Source: Palaemon carinicauda (Eukaryota > Arthropoda > Malacostraca > Decapoda > Palaemonidae). From it: DNA of 64,000 nt. This document shows positions 1 to 8,990 of this stretch, one piece after another. Made by a program: the position numbers and the translations under genes. Each line of letters begins with the position of its first letter. Positions within the stretch are counted from its first letter, which is position 1. The stretch is from contig NC_090735.1 in assembly GCF_036898095.1 (NCBI RefSeq), positions 856,960 through 920,959 of the forward strand, given 5' to 3'. The notes below the pieces were generated by a model. The model worked only from the letters and a program-made list of their open reading frames with translations. It had not been told where the DNA came from and made no database searches.

Positions 1-1235
1 CCTCCTTAGGGTGGATGAGTAGGGCTACCCGAGCTTCCCTGTGCAGTCCGCTCTGGTACATATACCTTCATAGTGTCCTATAAGGTTAGTTACTAGTATA
101 GTTCTGCATATGGGAGTCTCCCCCCCTCCCCTCTTGGGTGTTCCCTAGCCCTCCCTTGGGCTACCTAGCTCCCGGTCCCTAGTGACCCCTGCTTATGGAT
201 GTTAGAGCCTGCCTCTATCATGGGTACACCCTCTCAGGGAGGGGGAGGGATGTCTGGAACCCTGACGGTACTTCCTGCATCCCTTCCCCCCTCCCCCTGT
301 CTCTCTATCTATCCGGGTGCCGGTCTCTTGCCGCCTCTACTGTCGGCAATACCTGCCTCCTTCTTGGTGACTTCCCTACCCTTGCCGCCAGACCCCCGTG
401 TACCGAGGGACTGCCGGCTGCCGCCGGCTACTACCGGCGGCTCTCCTACTCCTATCTAATCGTCCGCTTGCCGGTCGATCACCGGAGTGCCGGCATATAC
501 TGCCGGCAACCCGATACTACCTGTACCATCCTTATCCCAGTCACCAACCTGGCATCCTCCGGCTGCCGGAGCCGCCGCTTCCTGCCGGCGTGCCGCCGTT
601 GTGCCGGCGGCCGCCATCCTGGTATCTAACTGACTTTTGAAAATTGTCTGTTCTAATGCCAGAATCTATGCTGGAGCGGGCTCCGGCATGCCGGCGGCTT
701 GCCGGATGCCCCGGAGGCGTCAAGAATACTTGCACCCCCTCACTGTAGCTATCATAAGACTAGGATAGCCCTACATGGCAAATAGATAAGCTGCTTTTGC
801 TTTTAAGATCAGTACCTAGTACTGCTCTATTAGTGATCATGCTGTCTCTTTGCATTCTTCTAATTCCAGCATGCTATGTGCATCTTAGCACGGCTGGTTG
901 CCAGAAGCAGTTACCTTTAATGAGGCCTTCTGGCTCTTAACTGGGAACCGAATGAATTCGATCCCAATCTTGTCCTTGGTTTTCCATGGAGTTCCAAAAT
1001 AATGGGAATCCTAGGAAACTATATCCAATGATCTCGGTCATTTGGATTATCCCAGGACCAAGCTTATGGTAACCAGCCGGGCGAGATGCATGGAGCGTGT
1101 TCTCCTTTACTGTTTTCATTCTCTATGCATCACACCTTCTTTAAGTTAAAATTAATGATTAATATTAACTTAGTTTAAGAGCCATTCTTATGACTCCCCC
1201 ATACTCATTTTCTCTTTTTTCCACAGGAGGAGCAG
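1..1235 (+). other. Leader of DIRS-A, no convincing gene
   Basis: Non-coding stretch upstream of the DIRS-A gag start. The first 300 bases are C/T-rich. About 310-715 is packed with GCCGG, CCGGC and GCCGCC motifs, and after that the sequence becomes AT-rich. Short open frames here are composition artefacts of the GC-rich block. A pyrimidine tract followed by CAG ends at 1226, ten bases before the gag ATG, and looks like a splice acceptor. I infer that part of this leader may be removed from the mRNA, but no donor can be assigned because the 5' end is missing. Confidence 0.5.
310..715. repeat. CCGG/GCCGGC-rich cluster
   Basis: Dense run of short GC-palindromic words (GCCGGC, CCGG, GCCGCCGG), more than a dozen in about 400 bases, in an otherwise AT-rich window. 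There is no fixed period, so it is a motif cluster and not a true tandem array. The words can pair with each other, so the transcribed leader could fold strongly. Confidence 0.6.
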
Positions 1236-3185
1236 ATGAAGTGTGACTTCGCCTTCTGCGCTGTGAAACGCCCGCAGTTTTACGGGCATACGGCTTGCAG
1301 GACTCACGCCCCTTGTGCAGACAAGAAAGGGGATTTGAAGTTCTGGAATCCACTGGATTGTACGGTCTGCCAGGCCCACCTAGTTGAGGCCTTCCATAAC
1401 CCTCCCTCAGCGGAGGTTAGAGACATTTCTCGTGAAAAGCTGCGCAAGTGGGTGCGTGGCTTTCAGAAAAATGCTACCGGACCGTACCTGGCCACCGAAG
1501 AACTGAGGTCCCTGTTGTTCCCTAAGGCCTCCCCTGACTCAGTGGTTCCAAAAGAAGCAATCCCCACTGTCCAAATTACGGTGGAACCTGATGTGGTCAT
1601 GGCTCAGTCCATGCACGAGTGTCGTTTAGATTCCGAGGATGATGAACAGATCTCTGACGTCTCGGAAGACACGGAGAAGACGCTTATGGCTCAAGGAGCC
1701 GAAGAGGACGAAGACAAGGTGGAATACACCGAGTCGGAGCTTGGAGCTGCTCCCTCGTCCATCCCTCCGCCTACTCCTACACCGACGGAAATGTCCATTC
1801 CGTCTACCTCCTCGACCCCGGATCCTTCCTCTTCTACCCAAGAACTGATCCGGCTGATTAGAGCTGTCATGGACGACAGACTGAAGGAGAACCAGGAGTC
1901 CATCAGGTCAATGATTGGATCCAGAGAACCGAAGAAGATTTCGGTCAAGGATCTCCCAGCTTGCTCTCATGCCAACCCGTGGAGGTATGCAGAGCATATG
2001 GTTATTGCGACCGGCAGGATCTTTGTTAGTGACAAAATCGGCACGGTCCCGTTGGAAGATGTGGAGTTCTTCCCAAGCTTCGAGGCCTACCCGGACTGTT
2101 ACGTCCGGCTTCGTTCCGAACCTGCCTCGAAGGAAGAGACCGAACCTAAAGAAGAGATAGTGTTCGATCTCGCAAAGGCCCAGGCTATGCTAGCCTCCGC
2201 ATTTAAGAGTAGGGGCTTTACCTGCTCTAAGCTTCCAGCCTTAAGCAAGAAGCATCCTACATACGTCGCACCTGACACTGCGGTTCTTCCTTTCTTGGAA
2301 AAGGCCTTAGCTGCATGCCTTAAAGCGGCGGAAGAAGGAAAACCCTGCCCTGCACTGGAGGAGTGCAGACCCTTCTCCATCGTGACCCCCCCTGACGCTC
2401 GACACTGGAAAGATGTTCAGCATACTTTCGTCGTGGGTAGGCTCGATCCTGACGTCGCCGGACGTCAGTTTAATGAAGACCTCCCTAAGCTCAATGATCA
2501 CCTCCTTCGCCGGGAACAAGACACGAAGGAGAGGCTTGCGGCATCTCTTTCTCATCAAGTCCAACTGGAAGTGATGGCCTGTGACACAAGAGTACCAGAT
2601 CACTACATGGTACTAGCCAAATCCCACTTACTTACAGTAATGAAGGACTTGTACCATTTCATAAAGGCTCGTAGAGCCTGTCGTGAATTCGTGTTTGCCG
2701 GTGCCACCGTGAAACACGAACCCCGGAGGCTGATTTCCTCCAACATCTGGGGGAAGCACCTGTTTCCTTCTGACCTTGTCAAGGAAATAACTGACAGATC
2801 CGCCACGGAGAATAGGAACCTTCTCCACAAGTGGGGCATGTCCAGAAAAAGGAAACCCTCTCAGGACGATGGACCTCAGCCTAAGAGGAAACCACAAAAG
2901 CCAAAACCCCAGCAACGTCAGCAACGACGTCAGTTTCCGGGACCCGCTACCTCCCAAGTGGTTGCCCAACCACAGCAGACCTTTCAATTGGTCCCCCAAC
3001 CGGTGTTGTCACAGTCACCGGTCTTCACCCCTGCCTTTGAGCAACCATCCACTACCTTTCATGCCAAAGGTAGAGGCTCGTCCAGGGGTGCAAGCAGAGA
3101 CGCATCTCGTCGTCCCTCCAGAGGTAGAGGAGGAAAGGGAGCTAGCGGCCGAGGCAACAAGTCCTCGGGACACCAGAAGCAATGA
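1236..3185 (+). CDS. Gag-like protein of DIRS-A
   Basis: 649-residue putative structural (Gag-like) protein of the retroelement, expected to bind element RNA and form particles. The ATG at 1236 is the first in frame and follows a splice-acceptor-like CAG. The N-terminus is Cys/His-rich (Cys3, Cys8, His18, Cys21, His24, Cys27, then a CTVC pair near residues 43-46), suggesting zinc binding. Residues about 130-215 are acidic and Ser/Pro/Thr-rich. The C-terminal 100 residues are Gln/Arg/Gly/Ser-rich and basic, typical of nucleic-acid binding. It stops at a TGA that overlaps the pol frame. Assignment as Gag rests on position and composition; I see no classical CCHC knuckle. It differs in sequence from the Gags of DIRS-B and DIRS-C. 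Confidence 0.8.
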   Translation: MKCDFAFCAVKRPQFYGHTACRTHAPCADKKGDLKFWNPLDCTVCQAHLVEAFHNPPSAEVRDISREKLRKWVRGFQKNATGPYLATEELRSLLFPKASPDSVVPKEAIPTVQITVEPDVVMAQSMHECRLDSEDDEQISDVSEDTEKTLMAQGAEEDEDKVEYTESELGAAPSSIPPPTPTPTEMSIPSTSSTPDPSSSTQELIRLIRAVMDDRLKENQESIRSMIGSREPKKISVKDLPACSHANPWRYAEHMVIATGRIFVSDKIGTVPLEDVEFFPSFEAYPDCYVRLRSEPASKEETEPKEEIVFDLAKAQAMLASAFKSRGFTCSKLPALSKKHPTYVAPDTAVLPFLEKALAACLKAAEEGKPCPALEECRPFSIVTPPDARHWKDVQHTFVVGRLDPDVAGRQFNEDLPKLNDHLLRREQDTKERLAASLSHQVQLEVMACDTRVPDHYMVLAKSHLLTVMKDLYHFIKARRACREFVFAGATVKHEPRRLISSNIWGKHLFPSDLVKEITDRSATENRNLLHKWGMSRKRKPSQDDGPQPKRKPQKPKPQQRQQRRQFPGPATSQVVAQPQQTFQLVPQPVLSQSPVFTPAFEQPSTTFHAKGRGSSRGASRDASRRPSRGRGGKGASGRGNKSSGHQKQ

Positions 3186-5997
3186 AGTGCTTCCGGTGGG
3201 AGGAAGACTCCGCCAATTCCAGGATCGTTGGACCTTCGATCCCTGGGCACACAGCATCATCAAGAACGGTCTAGGCTGGAGTTGGACGCAACCACCCCCA
3301 ATCTTCCAGCGGTTCTTCCAACAATCGACCCCCATTCTGGAAGAATATGTTCTAGACCTCTTGAACAAGAAGGTGATAAGGAAGGTAAAGTCCACCAGGT
3401 TCCAAGGGAGACTGTTTTGCGTTCCCAAGAAGGACTCAGACAAACTCAGAGTCATTCTGGACTTATCCCCCCTCAACAAGTTCATAGAGAACAACAAATT
3501 CAAGATGCTGACGCTTCAACAAATAAGGACCCTTCTGCCTCAAGGTTCCTACACGGTCTCTATAGACCTGGCGGATGCCTATTGGCACATTCCAATGAAC
3601 CATCACGCTTCCTCCTACCTAGGATTTCGACTCCAAAGGAAAAGCTACGCCTTCCGGGCCATGCCATTCGGCCTCAATGTGGCCCCTCGGATCTTCACAA
3701 AGCTGGCGGATGCCATAGTACAACAGCTCCGCCTAAGAAACGTCCAGGTGATGGCCTACCTCGACGACTGGCTAGTCTGGGCTCCATCGCCCGAAGAGTG
3801 TGCAAAGTCTTGCAACGAAGTTACCCAGTACCTAGAACACCTGGGATTCAAGATCAACGAGAAGAAATCTCGCCTCTCTCCAGCTCAGAAGTTTCAGTGG
3901 TTGGGAATCCACTGGAATCTTCAGTCACACCGCCTTTCCATCCCCCAGAAGAAAAGGAAGGAAATAGCAGGGTCTGTCAAGCGACTACTGAAATCCAAAC
4001 GCATTTCAAGACGACAGCAGGAACGAGTTCTAGGCTCTCTACAATTCGCCTCAGTGACAAACCCAGTGCTTCGCGCACAGCTAAAGGATGCCGCGGGAGT
4101 CTGGAGACGCTCGGCATCCATCGCTCGAAGAGACCTCAAGAGACGGCTTCCAAACAGACTTCGACGCCTCCTAAAGCCGTGGTCGGAAGCAAAGGCCCTG
4201 AAAAGGTCCATTCCTCTCCAACACCCTCCTCCATCACTCAACATCCACACGGATGCCTCACTGGAAGGCTGGGGAGGTCACTCCCACCTGAAACAAGCTC
4301 AAGGGACCTGGTCTCCACTATTCAAGACGTTCCACATAAACATCTTGGAGGCCATGGCGGTCCTTCTAACTCTGAAGAAGTTATCCCCGCCACCCTCGAT
4401 CCACATCCGTCTAACCCTAGACAACTCGGTGGTAGTTCGTTGTCTCAATCGCCAAGGCTCAAGATCGCCCCAGATAAATCAGGTGCTTCTCCCAATCTTC
4501 CGTCTGGCGGAGAAGAAGAAGTGGCACCTGTCTGCAGTTCACCTACAAGGATTCCGCAATGTGACAGCGGATGCTCTATCTCGGACAAACCCGATAGAGT
4601 CGGAATGGTCTCTAGACGCAAGATCATTCTCCTTCATCTCTCATCAAGTCCCAGAACTTCAGATAGATCTCTTTGCAACGAGCGACAACAATCAACTTCC
4701 TCTGTACGTAGCCCCGTACGAGGACCCCAAAGCAGAAGCGGTGGACGCCATGTCACTGGACTGGAACAGATGGTCCAAGATATACCTGTTCCCTCCCACC
4801 AACCTTCTGTTGAAAGTCCTCTCCAAACTGAGAACCTTCAAAGGGACAGCGGCCCTAGTGGCTCCCAAGTGGCCCCGGAGCAACTGGTACCCCCCTGGTC
4901 CTGGAGCTGCAGCCCAAGCTGATCCCTCTCCCGGGCCCAGTTCTCTCTCAACAAGTACAGAAGTCGACTGTCTTCGCTTCATCATCGAAAATCAAGGACC
5001 TTCATCTCATGATTTTCTCTCCCTTGCCGCAAAGAAGAGGTTTGGGATCTCGAAGAAAAGTCTAGACTTCCTAGAGGAATACAAGACCGAATCCACGAGA
5101 CGGCAATATGAATCATCCTGGAGGAAATGGGTCTCCTTTGTCAAGGCAAAAAATCCTAAAGAAATCACCATTGATTTCTGTATGTCCTTCTTCATTCACC
5201 TTCATGGACAAGGATTAGCAGCCAATACGATTTCAACCTGCAAATCGGCCTTGACTAGACCAATTCTATATGCTTTCCAAATTGATCTGTCCAACGACAT
5301 CTTTAACAAATTACCAAAAGCATGTGCTCGCCTACGCCCAGCACCCCCTCCGAAACCGATCTCCTGGTCACTAGACAAGGTACTCCATTTCGCCTCCAAC
5401 TTGGACAACGATTCATGCCCCCTCAAGGATCTGACTCAGAAAGTTATATTTTTATTTGCTCTCGCCTCGGGAGCTCGAGTCAGCGAAATAGTGGCATTAT
5501 CAAGAGAAGAGGGACACATCCTGTTTGCTGATTCAGGAGAAGTGACCCTCTCCCCTGATCCGACGTTTCTCGCTAAAAACGAATTACCCACCAAAAGATG
5601 GGGCCCTTGGAGAATATGCCCCCTGAAGGAGGATGTCTCTCTATGTCCAGTAGAGAGTCTCAAGGTCTATCTTCGCAGAACTTCGAACTTTGGTGGAGGC
5701 CAACTCTTCAAAGGAGAAACATCGGGCAGCGACCTGTCACTGAAACAATTAAGAGCGAAAATCACCTACTTCATTCGCAGAGCGGATCCGAACAGTACAC
5801 CCGCTGGTCATGATCCTAGAAAAGTGGCATCGTCTCTGAACTTCTTTCAGAGCATGGACTTTGAAAGCCTTAAAAACTTTACGGGCTGGAAGTCCTCGCG
5901 AGTTTTCTTTAAACATTATGCGAAACAAGTGCACGAAGTCAAACATTTTGTGGTAGCCGCAGGTAGTGTTATGAAACCTGCACCTAACTCTGCGTAG
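2869..5997 (+). CDS. Pol of DIRS-A: reverse transcriptase, RNase H and tyrosine recombinase
   Basis: Copies element RNA into DNA and integrates the circular product. One open frame of 1042 codons. RT lies at residues ~150-390, with the catalytic motifs IDLADAYW (~230) and YLDD (~298). RNase H is at ~455-570, with HTDASLEGWGG, LDNS and NVTADALSR carrying the acidic residues. Tyrosine recombinase occupies ~700-1030, with the R of GARVSEI (~869), the HDPR H-x-x-R pair (~980) and the HYAK nucleophile tyrosine (~1014), so all catalytic residues are present. The frame is +1 relative to gag and overlaps it by 317 bases. The ATG at 2869 is only the first in frame, and the true start is unknown (frameshift, reinitiation or splicing). 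The first ~105 residues are probably not translated as Pol. No methyltransferase domain is visible. Confidence 0.92.
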   Translation: MDLSLRGNHKSQNPSNVSNDVSFRDPLPPKWLPNHSRPFNWSPNRCCHSHRSSPLPLSNHPLPFMPKVEARPGVQAETHLVVPPEVEEERELAAEATSPRDTRSNEVLPVGGRLRQFQDRWTFDPWAHSIIKNGLGWSWTQPPPIFQRFFQQSTPILEEYVLDLLNKKVIRKVKSTRFQGRLFCVPKKDSDKLRVILDLSPLNKFIENNKFKMLTLQQIRTLLPQGSYTVSIDLADAYWHIPMNHHASSYLGFRLQRKSYAFRAMPFGLNVAPRIFTKLADAIVQQLRLRNVQVMAYLDDWLVWAPSPEECAKSCNEVTQYLEHLGFKINEKKSRLSPAQKFQWLGIHWNLQSHRLSIPQKKRKEIAGSVKRLLKSKRISRRQQERVLGSLQFASVTNPVLRAQLKDAAGVWRRSASIARRDLKRRLPNRLRRLLKPWSEAKALKRSIPLQHPPPSLNIHTDASLEGWGGHSHLKQAQGTWSPLFKTFHINILEAMAVLLTLKKLSPPPSIHIRLTLDNSVVVRCLNRQGSRSPQINQVLLPIFRLAEKKKWHLSAVHLQGFRNVTADALSRTNPIESEWSLDARSFSFISHQVPELQIDLFATSDNNQLPLYVAPYEDPKAEAVDAMSLDWNRWSKIYLFPPTNLLLKVLSKLRTFKGTAALVAPKWPRSNWYPPGPGAAAQADPSPGPSSLSTSTEVDCLRFIIENQGPSSHDFLSLAAKKRFGISKKSLDFLEEYKTESTRRQYESSWRKWVSFVKAKNPKEITIDFCMSFFIHLHGQGLAANTISTCKSALTRPILYAFQIDLSNDIFNKLPKACARLRPAPPPKPISWSLDKVLHFASNLDNDSCPLKDLTQKVIFLFALASGARVSEIVALSREEGHILFADSGEVTLSPDPTFLAKNELPTKRWGPWRICPLKEDVSLCPVESLKVYLRRTSNFGGGQLFKGETSGSDLSLKQLRAKITYFIRRADPNSTPAGHDPRKVASSLNFFQSMDFESLKNFTGWKSSRVFFKHYAKQVHEVKHFVVAAGSVMKPAPNSA
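3186..4922 (+). other. Long open frame continuing the gag frame of DIRS-A past its TGA
   Basis: Directly after the gag TGA (3183-3185) the same frame stays open for 578 codons, entirely inside the RT/RNase H region of pol. The predicted product is Ser/Pro/Arg/Gln-rich with no domain I recognise. There is no ATG at its start, so expression would need stop readthrough, an alternative start or splicing. Equivalent frames follow gag in DIRS-B and DIRS-C. It may be a by-product of pol codon use. Listed because of the recurrence, not because a protein is demonstrated. Confidence 0.3.
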
Positions 5998-6789
5998 AAC
6001 AGTGAGTTACTTGGGACTCTAACTCTTCGGGTGCCTATGTTGACCCTCGAGCGATTCATAGTGATGTCTAAAAACACTTAGTGCTTTTATAACTGTTCTT
6101 ATCCCAGGTGAAATGTCATAGTGTCACACAAGTGCCGCATGCCTTGAGCATGATGTGTTGTTTAAAGACTTGCGTTCCTCGAGAACGAGTACCTACTAAT
6201 CCTGAAATTCCTTTTCAGATTCAAGAGCAAGCCTTTATTTCTATGTACATTATTATTACTGTAAATGAACTTTACTTTTGCTGAAAATTATTTAATTTCT
6301 GCATTGTGAAATAAAATTTCTATTTTATTACTTATGCGTCTCTTTCAGCTCCTACCTACTATGAAATACATACTGTCATAGTTTTATTTATTCCTCCTCT
6401 CTTATGGTCATGAAGAATTTAAGATGTCTAATCCTAAATTATATTCACCCTGTCTCAGTAAGGTTCCTACACGAATACTTACTTCTGATAACCAAGAGAT
6501 GAACTCTATACACAGTGCCCAACCACCACTGGCCTAATTCAGAATGTTCCTATACAAATATCAAACATTCCGCTTCATCTCTAAGTTCTTAAAAGTTCTT
6601 CTGTCAGGATGAATAGCCCTTCAATACCACTTTGACGTCGGCATAGCCCATGGGAACTTCCTACCAATGGGGGGCAGGATACTTCGTTCCTATGGTTCTT
6701 TACCTAAGATTACTTTGCTGTTTTGTCAATGCCTAGGCACTTAACACTGGGGGAAAATCTACCACGATACATTGATTCTCTGGTACTCT
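5998..6789 (+). other. 3' untranslated region of DIRS-A
   Basis: AT-rich non-coding stretch between the pol stop and the internal complementary region. An AATAAA at 6310-6315 is a candidate polyadenylation signal. No open frame of note. Confidence 0.5.
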
Positions 6790-6890
6790 TCCATCAGGAC
6801 GCCATGGCTTGAGCCCAAAAAACGGATTTTGAGCGAAGCGAAAAATCTATTTTTGGGTGAGATAGCCATGGCGTCCTGATGGACCCTCCC
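6790..6890. repeat. Internal complementary region of DIRS-A
   Basis: Two inverted copies of a 20-base block (TCCATCAGGACGCCATGGCT at 6790-6809 and its reverse complement at 6864-6883) surround a central junction near 6820. The right half, from about 6821 outward, is the reverse complement of the right terminus at 7285-7347. In DIRS elements this region templates circularisation by bridging the two ends. The left half therefore predicts the sequence of the missing left terminus. Confidence 0.8.
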
Positions 6891-7284
6891 TACTACTTCG
6901 TCCAGTTTTGTTCCCACCCTACACAATTGTATCATGGTGATGGGCAGCAACTGGCGTCAGGATAAAGACGGGCGTGACGTCATTAGAGCAATGGCGTCCG
7001 TTTGTTTACGTCTCGAGTATCAGTAGTAGCCACGAGTGAGATTAGCTGTGGAACGGCTCCCAGCTATTCTCAGCCCTTACACACCGAAGCATTAACTCTG
7101 TTCGGGGTGGAGATAGCTATGTGGCACGTTCAGACATGCGTGTCCCCTGTTGTATTACGATGTCTTAAAGGGAAACCTTTGAGATACTCGCTCCAGAAGT
7201 TAGAATTCTGTGATAACCTGTGGTTAAATTCTCTGGGAATATCTTAGTAGTCTTATACCCAAGGAAGCTACCAAACAGGAACCT

Positions 7285-7347
7285 TCCATCAGGACGCCAT
7301 GGCTATCTCACCCAAAAATAGATTTTTCGCTTCGCTCAAAATCCGTT
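7285..7347. repeat. Right terminal inverted repeat, outer end of DIRS-A
   Basis: Matches the reverse complement of 6821-6883 almost base for base and stops matching after CCGTT at 7347, where a (TA)-rich flank begins. This fixes the right boundary. The repeat may extend inward, but its left-hand partner is outside the window. Confidence 0.8.
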
Positions 7348-7589
7348 ATATATATGTATGTATATATATAAGGAAGATTGATTGATTTGATTGATTTAAA
7401 GTTTTCAGGCATTATAAAGGAGGAAGAGAAGGATAAAGGATATGTGGTGAAAGATAAGTAACAGTCATGTAGAGCATATTATAAACTACTTAAACGATTT
7501 TGACTAAGAAATGTACAAACAATTGCCTATATAATTCAACAAATTATGATCAACATGAACTGAAGAGAAGGGAGGAGCTAAAAGATGTC

Positions 7590-7969
7590 CTTCTACATCA
7601 TGAGGCTCAATACTACACCGTATTCTTGAAGTTTTATTCCAGCTGTGACCAAATTGTGGAATGATCTTCCTAATCGGGTGGTTGAATCAGTAGATCTTCA
7701 AAAGTTCAAACTCGCATCAAATATCTTTATGTTGAACAGGCTGACACAAGTCTCTCTTTATAGTCTAAATATGAAAGATTTGTTTTAATGTTGTTGTTGT
7801 TGTTGTTGTTGTTATTGTTCTTAAAATAGTTTATTGTTTTAATGATGTTACTGTTCACATTATATTCTTTTTCATTTTCTATTCATTTTCCTTACTAGGT
7901 TATTTTTCTCCGTTGGAACCCCTTGGGCTTATAGCTTCCTGCCTTATATAATTAGGGTTGTAGCTTGGC

Positions 7970-8003
<34 letters not shown>
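7590..8003 (+). mobile_element. 5'-truncated LINE, C-terminal codons plus 3' tail
   Basis: 7600-7790 matches the end of the LINE ORF seen after 45100 (ATGAGGCTCAATACTACAC block, then the TTTATTCCAGCTGTGACC block). It continues into the family 3' tail (GGCTTATAGC, then AGGGTTGTAGCTTGGCTAG) and ends in (AGT)n. Strongly 5'-truncated, as is usual for non-LTR retrotransposons. Confidence 0.8.
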
Positions 8004-8025
8004 TATAATAATAATAATGATACCT

Positions 8026-8105
8026 TTCCTCAATGGGCTATTTTTCCCTATTGGAATCCTTGGACTTATAGCATCCTGCTTTTATAACTAGGGTTGTAGT
8101 TTGAC

Positions 8106-8140
<35 letters not shown>

Positions 8141-8142
8141 TT
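8026..8142 (+). mobile_element. Second LINE 3' tail ending in (AAT)n
   Basis: A further copy of the same LINE tail (GGGCTATTTTTCCC, ACTTATAGCATCCTGC, AGGGTTGTAG) begins about 25 bases after the previous one ends and finishes in ATA/AAT repeats. It is either an independent tiny insertion or a duplication of the tail. Confidence 0.75.
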
Positions 8143-8424
8143 AAGAGTAAGTGACTAATAAATGATAATAAATTTTTGAAATACGAGGAACCTTGAAAGA
8201 AACCATACATATATCTAACAGGAAAACCGTCTTGAAATGACTGGAAAATATAGAGGCGTGAGTGCCTACAAATACTCACAGAACATAAGAGTTATTAGAT
8301 CCAGGAAGTCTTAGCATATATATCATTACTGAACAAGGCTTAAGAGCTCACTTTCACTTACTCTATAGTCTTTCTTGCACCACTGAGAACCCCCAGTGGC
8401 TTCAGAGGCCGAGTTAAATATCAA

Positions 8425-8600
8425 ACAGGGAAAATAGCCCAGTGAGGAGAGGGAACAAGGAAAAACAAAATATTTTAAGAACAGTAACACCATTAAAATG
8501 AATATTACCTATATAAACTATAAAAACTTTAACACAACAAGAAGACAAATTAGAAAGAATAGTGTGCCCAAGAGTACCCTTAAGCAAGAGAACTATATAA
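8425..8600 (-). mobile_element. LINE/composite-repeat 3' tail, minus strand
   Basis: The reverse complement carries TTTCCTTGTTCC, then GGGCTATTTTCCCTG, preceded by the ACTCTTGGGCACACTATTC block also seen in the composite repeats at 12175 and 54093. Truncated copy without the terminal trinucleotide array. Confidence 0.65.
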
Positions 8601-8686
8601 GCACATACACAGATTCAGATAGCCAAAAAGTCTCTCTTTCACTTCCATTCCATGACTAAACACAAAATGAAGAGTTCTACTCTTAA

Positions 8687-8986
8687 CCCTTTTACCCCCA
8701 ATGGACGTACTGGTACGTTTCACAAAACTCATCCCTTTACCCATATGGACGTACCGGTAAGTCCTTGCAAAAAAACTGCTATTTACATTTTTTTGCTTAT
8801 TTTTGATAACCTTATGAGGAACTTCAGGCATTTTCCAAAAGAATGAGACCAACCTGACCTCTCTATGACGAAAATTAAGGCTGTTAGAGCAATTTAAATA
8901 TAAAATATATTGCAAAATGTGCATGAAAAAGAAAACACCTCGGGGTTAAGGGTTGGAAAGTTCCAAATAGCTTGGGGGTAAAAGGG
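8687..8986 (+). mobile_element. piggyBac-like MITE, copy 1
   Basis: 300 bp element flanked by TTAA on both sides (8683-8686 and 8987-8990), with terminal inverted repeats CCCTTTTACCCCCAA. TTAA target sites and ends starting CCC are the hallmark of piggyBac-type cut-and-paste elements. It has no transposase, so it is non-autonomous. The left part contains palindromes of the type GGACGTACYGGTACGT. A second, inverted copy lies at 33903-34199. Confidence 0.8.
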
Positions 8987-8990
8987 TTAA

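Larger units (their letters stand above)
1..7347 (+). mobile_element. DIRS-A: DIRS-type tyrosine-recombinase retrotransposon, left end outside the window
   Basis: Gag-like frame (1236-3185), then one frame with reverse transcriptase, RNase H and tyrosine recombinase (to 5997), then an internal complementary region (6790-6890) and a right inverted repeat ending near 7347. This gene order, lacking LTRs and an aspartic protease or DDE integrase, is that of DIRS elements, which replicate through a circular DNA inserted by the recombinase. The second half of the internal region is the reverse complement of the right end (7285-7347). Its first half should be the reverse complement of the left end, but no such sequence occurs in 1-1235, so the left terminus lies before position 1. 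Both main frames are open, so the copy looks young. Its Gag is unlike that of DIRS-B and DIRS-C, so it is a different family. Confidence 0.87.

Noticed and set aside
195..640. Overlapping frames in the GC-rich leader of DIRS-A
   Set aside because: Low-complexity products rich in Pro/Arg/Ser in all frames; explained by the CCGG-rich composition.
1..7347. LTR retrotransposon (Gypsy) assignment for the RT elements
   Set aside because: No LTRs, protease or DDE integrase; instead a tyrosine recombinase with R, HxxR and Y, plus inverted ends with an internal complementary region.
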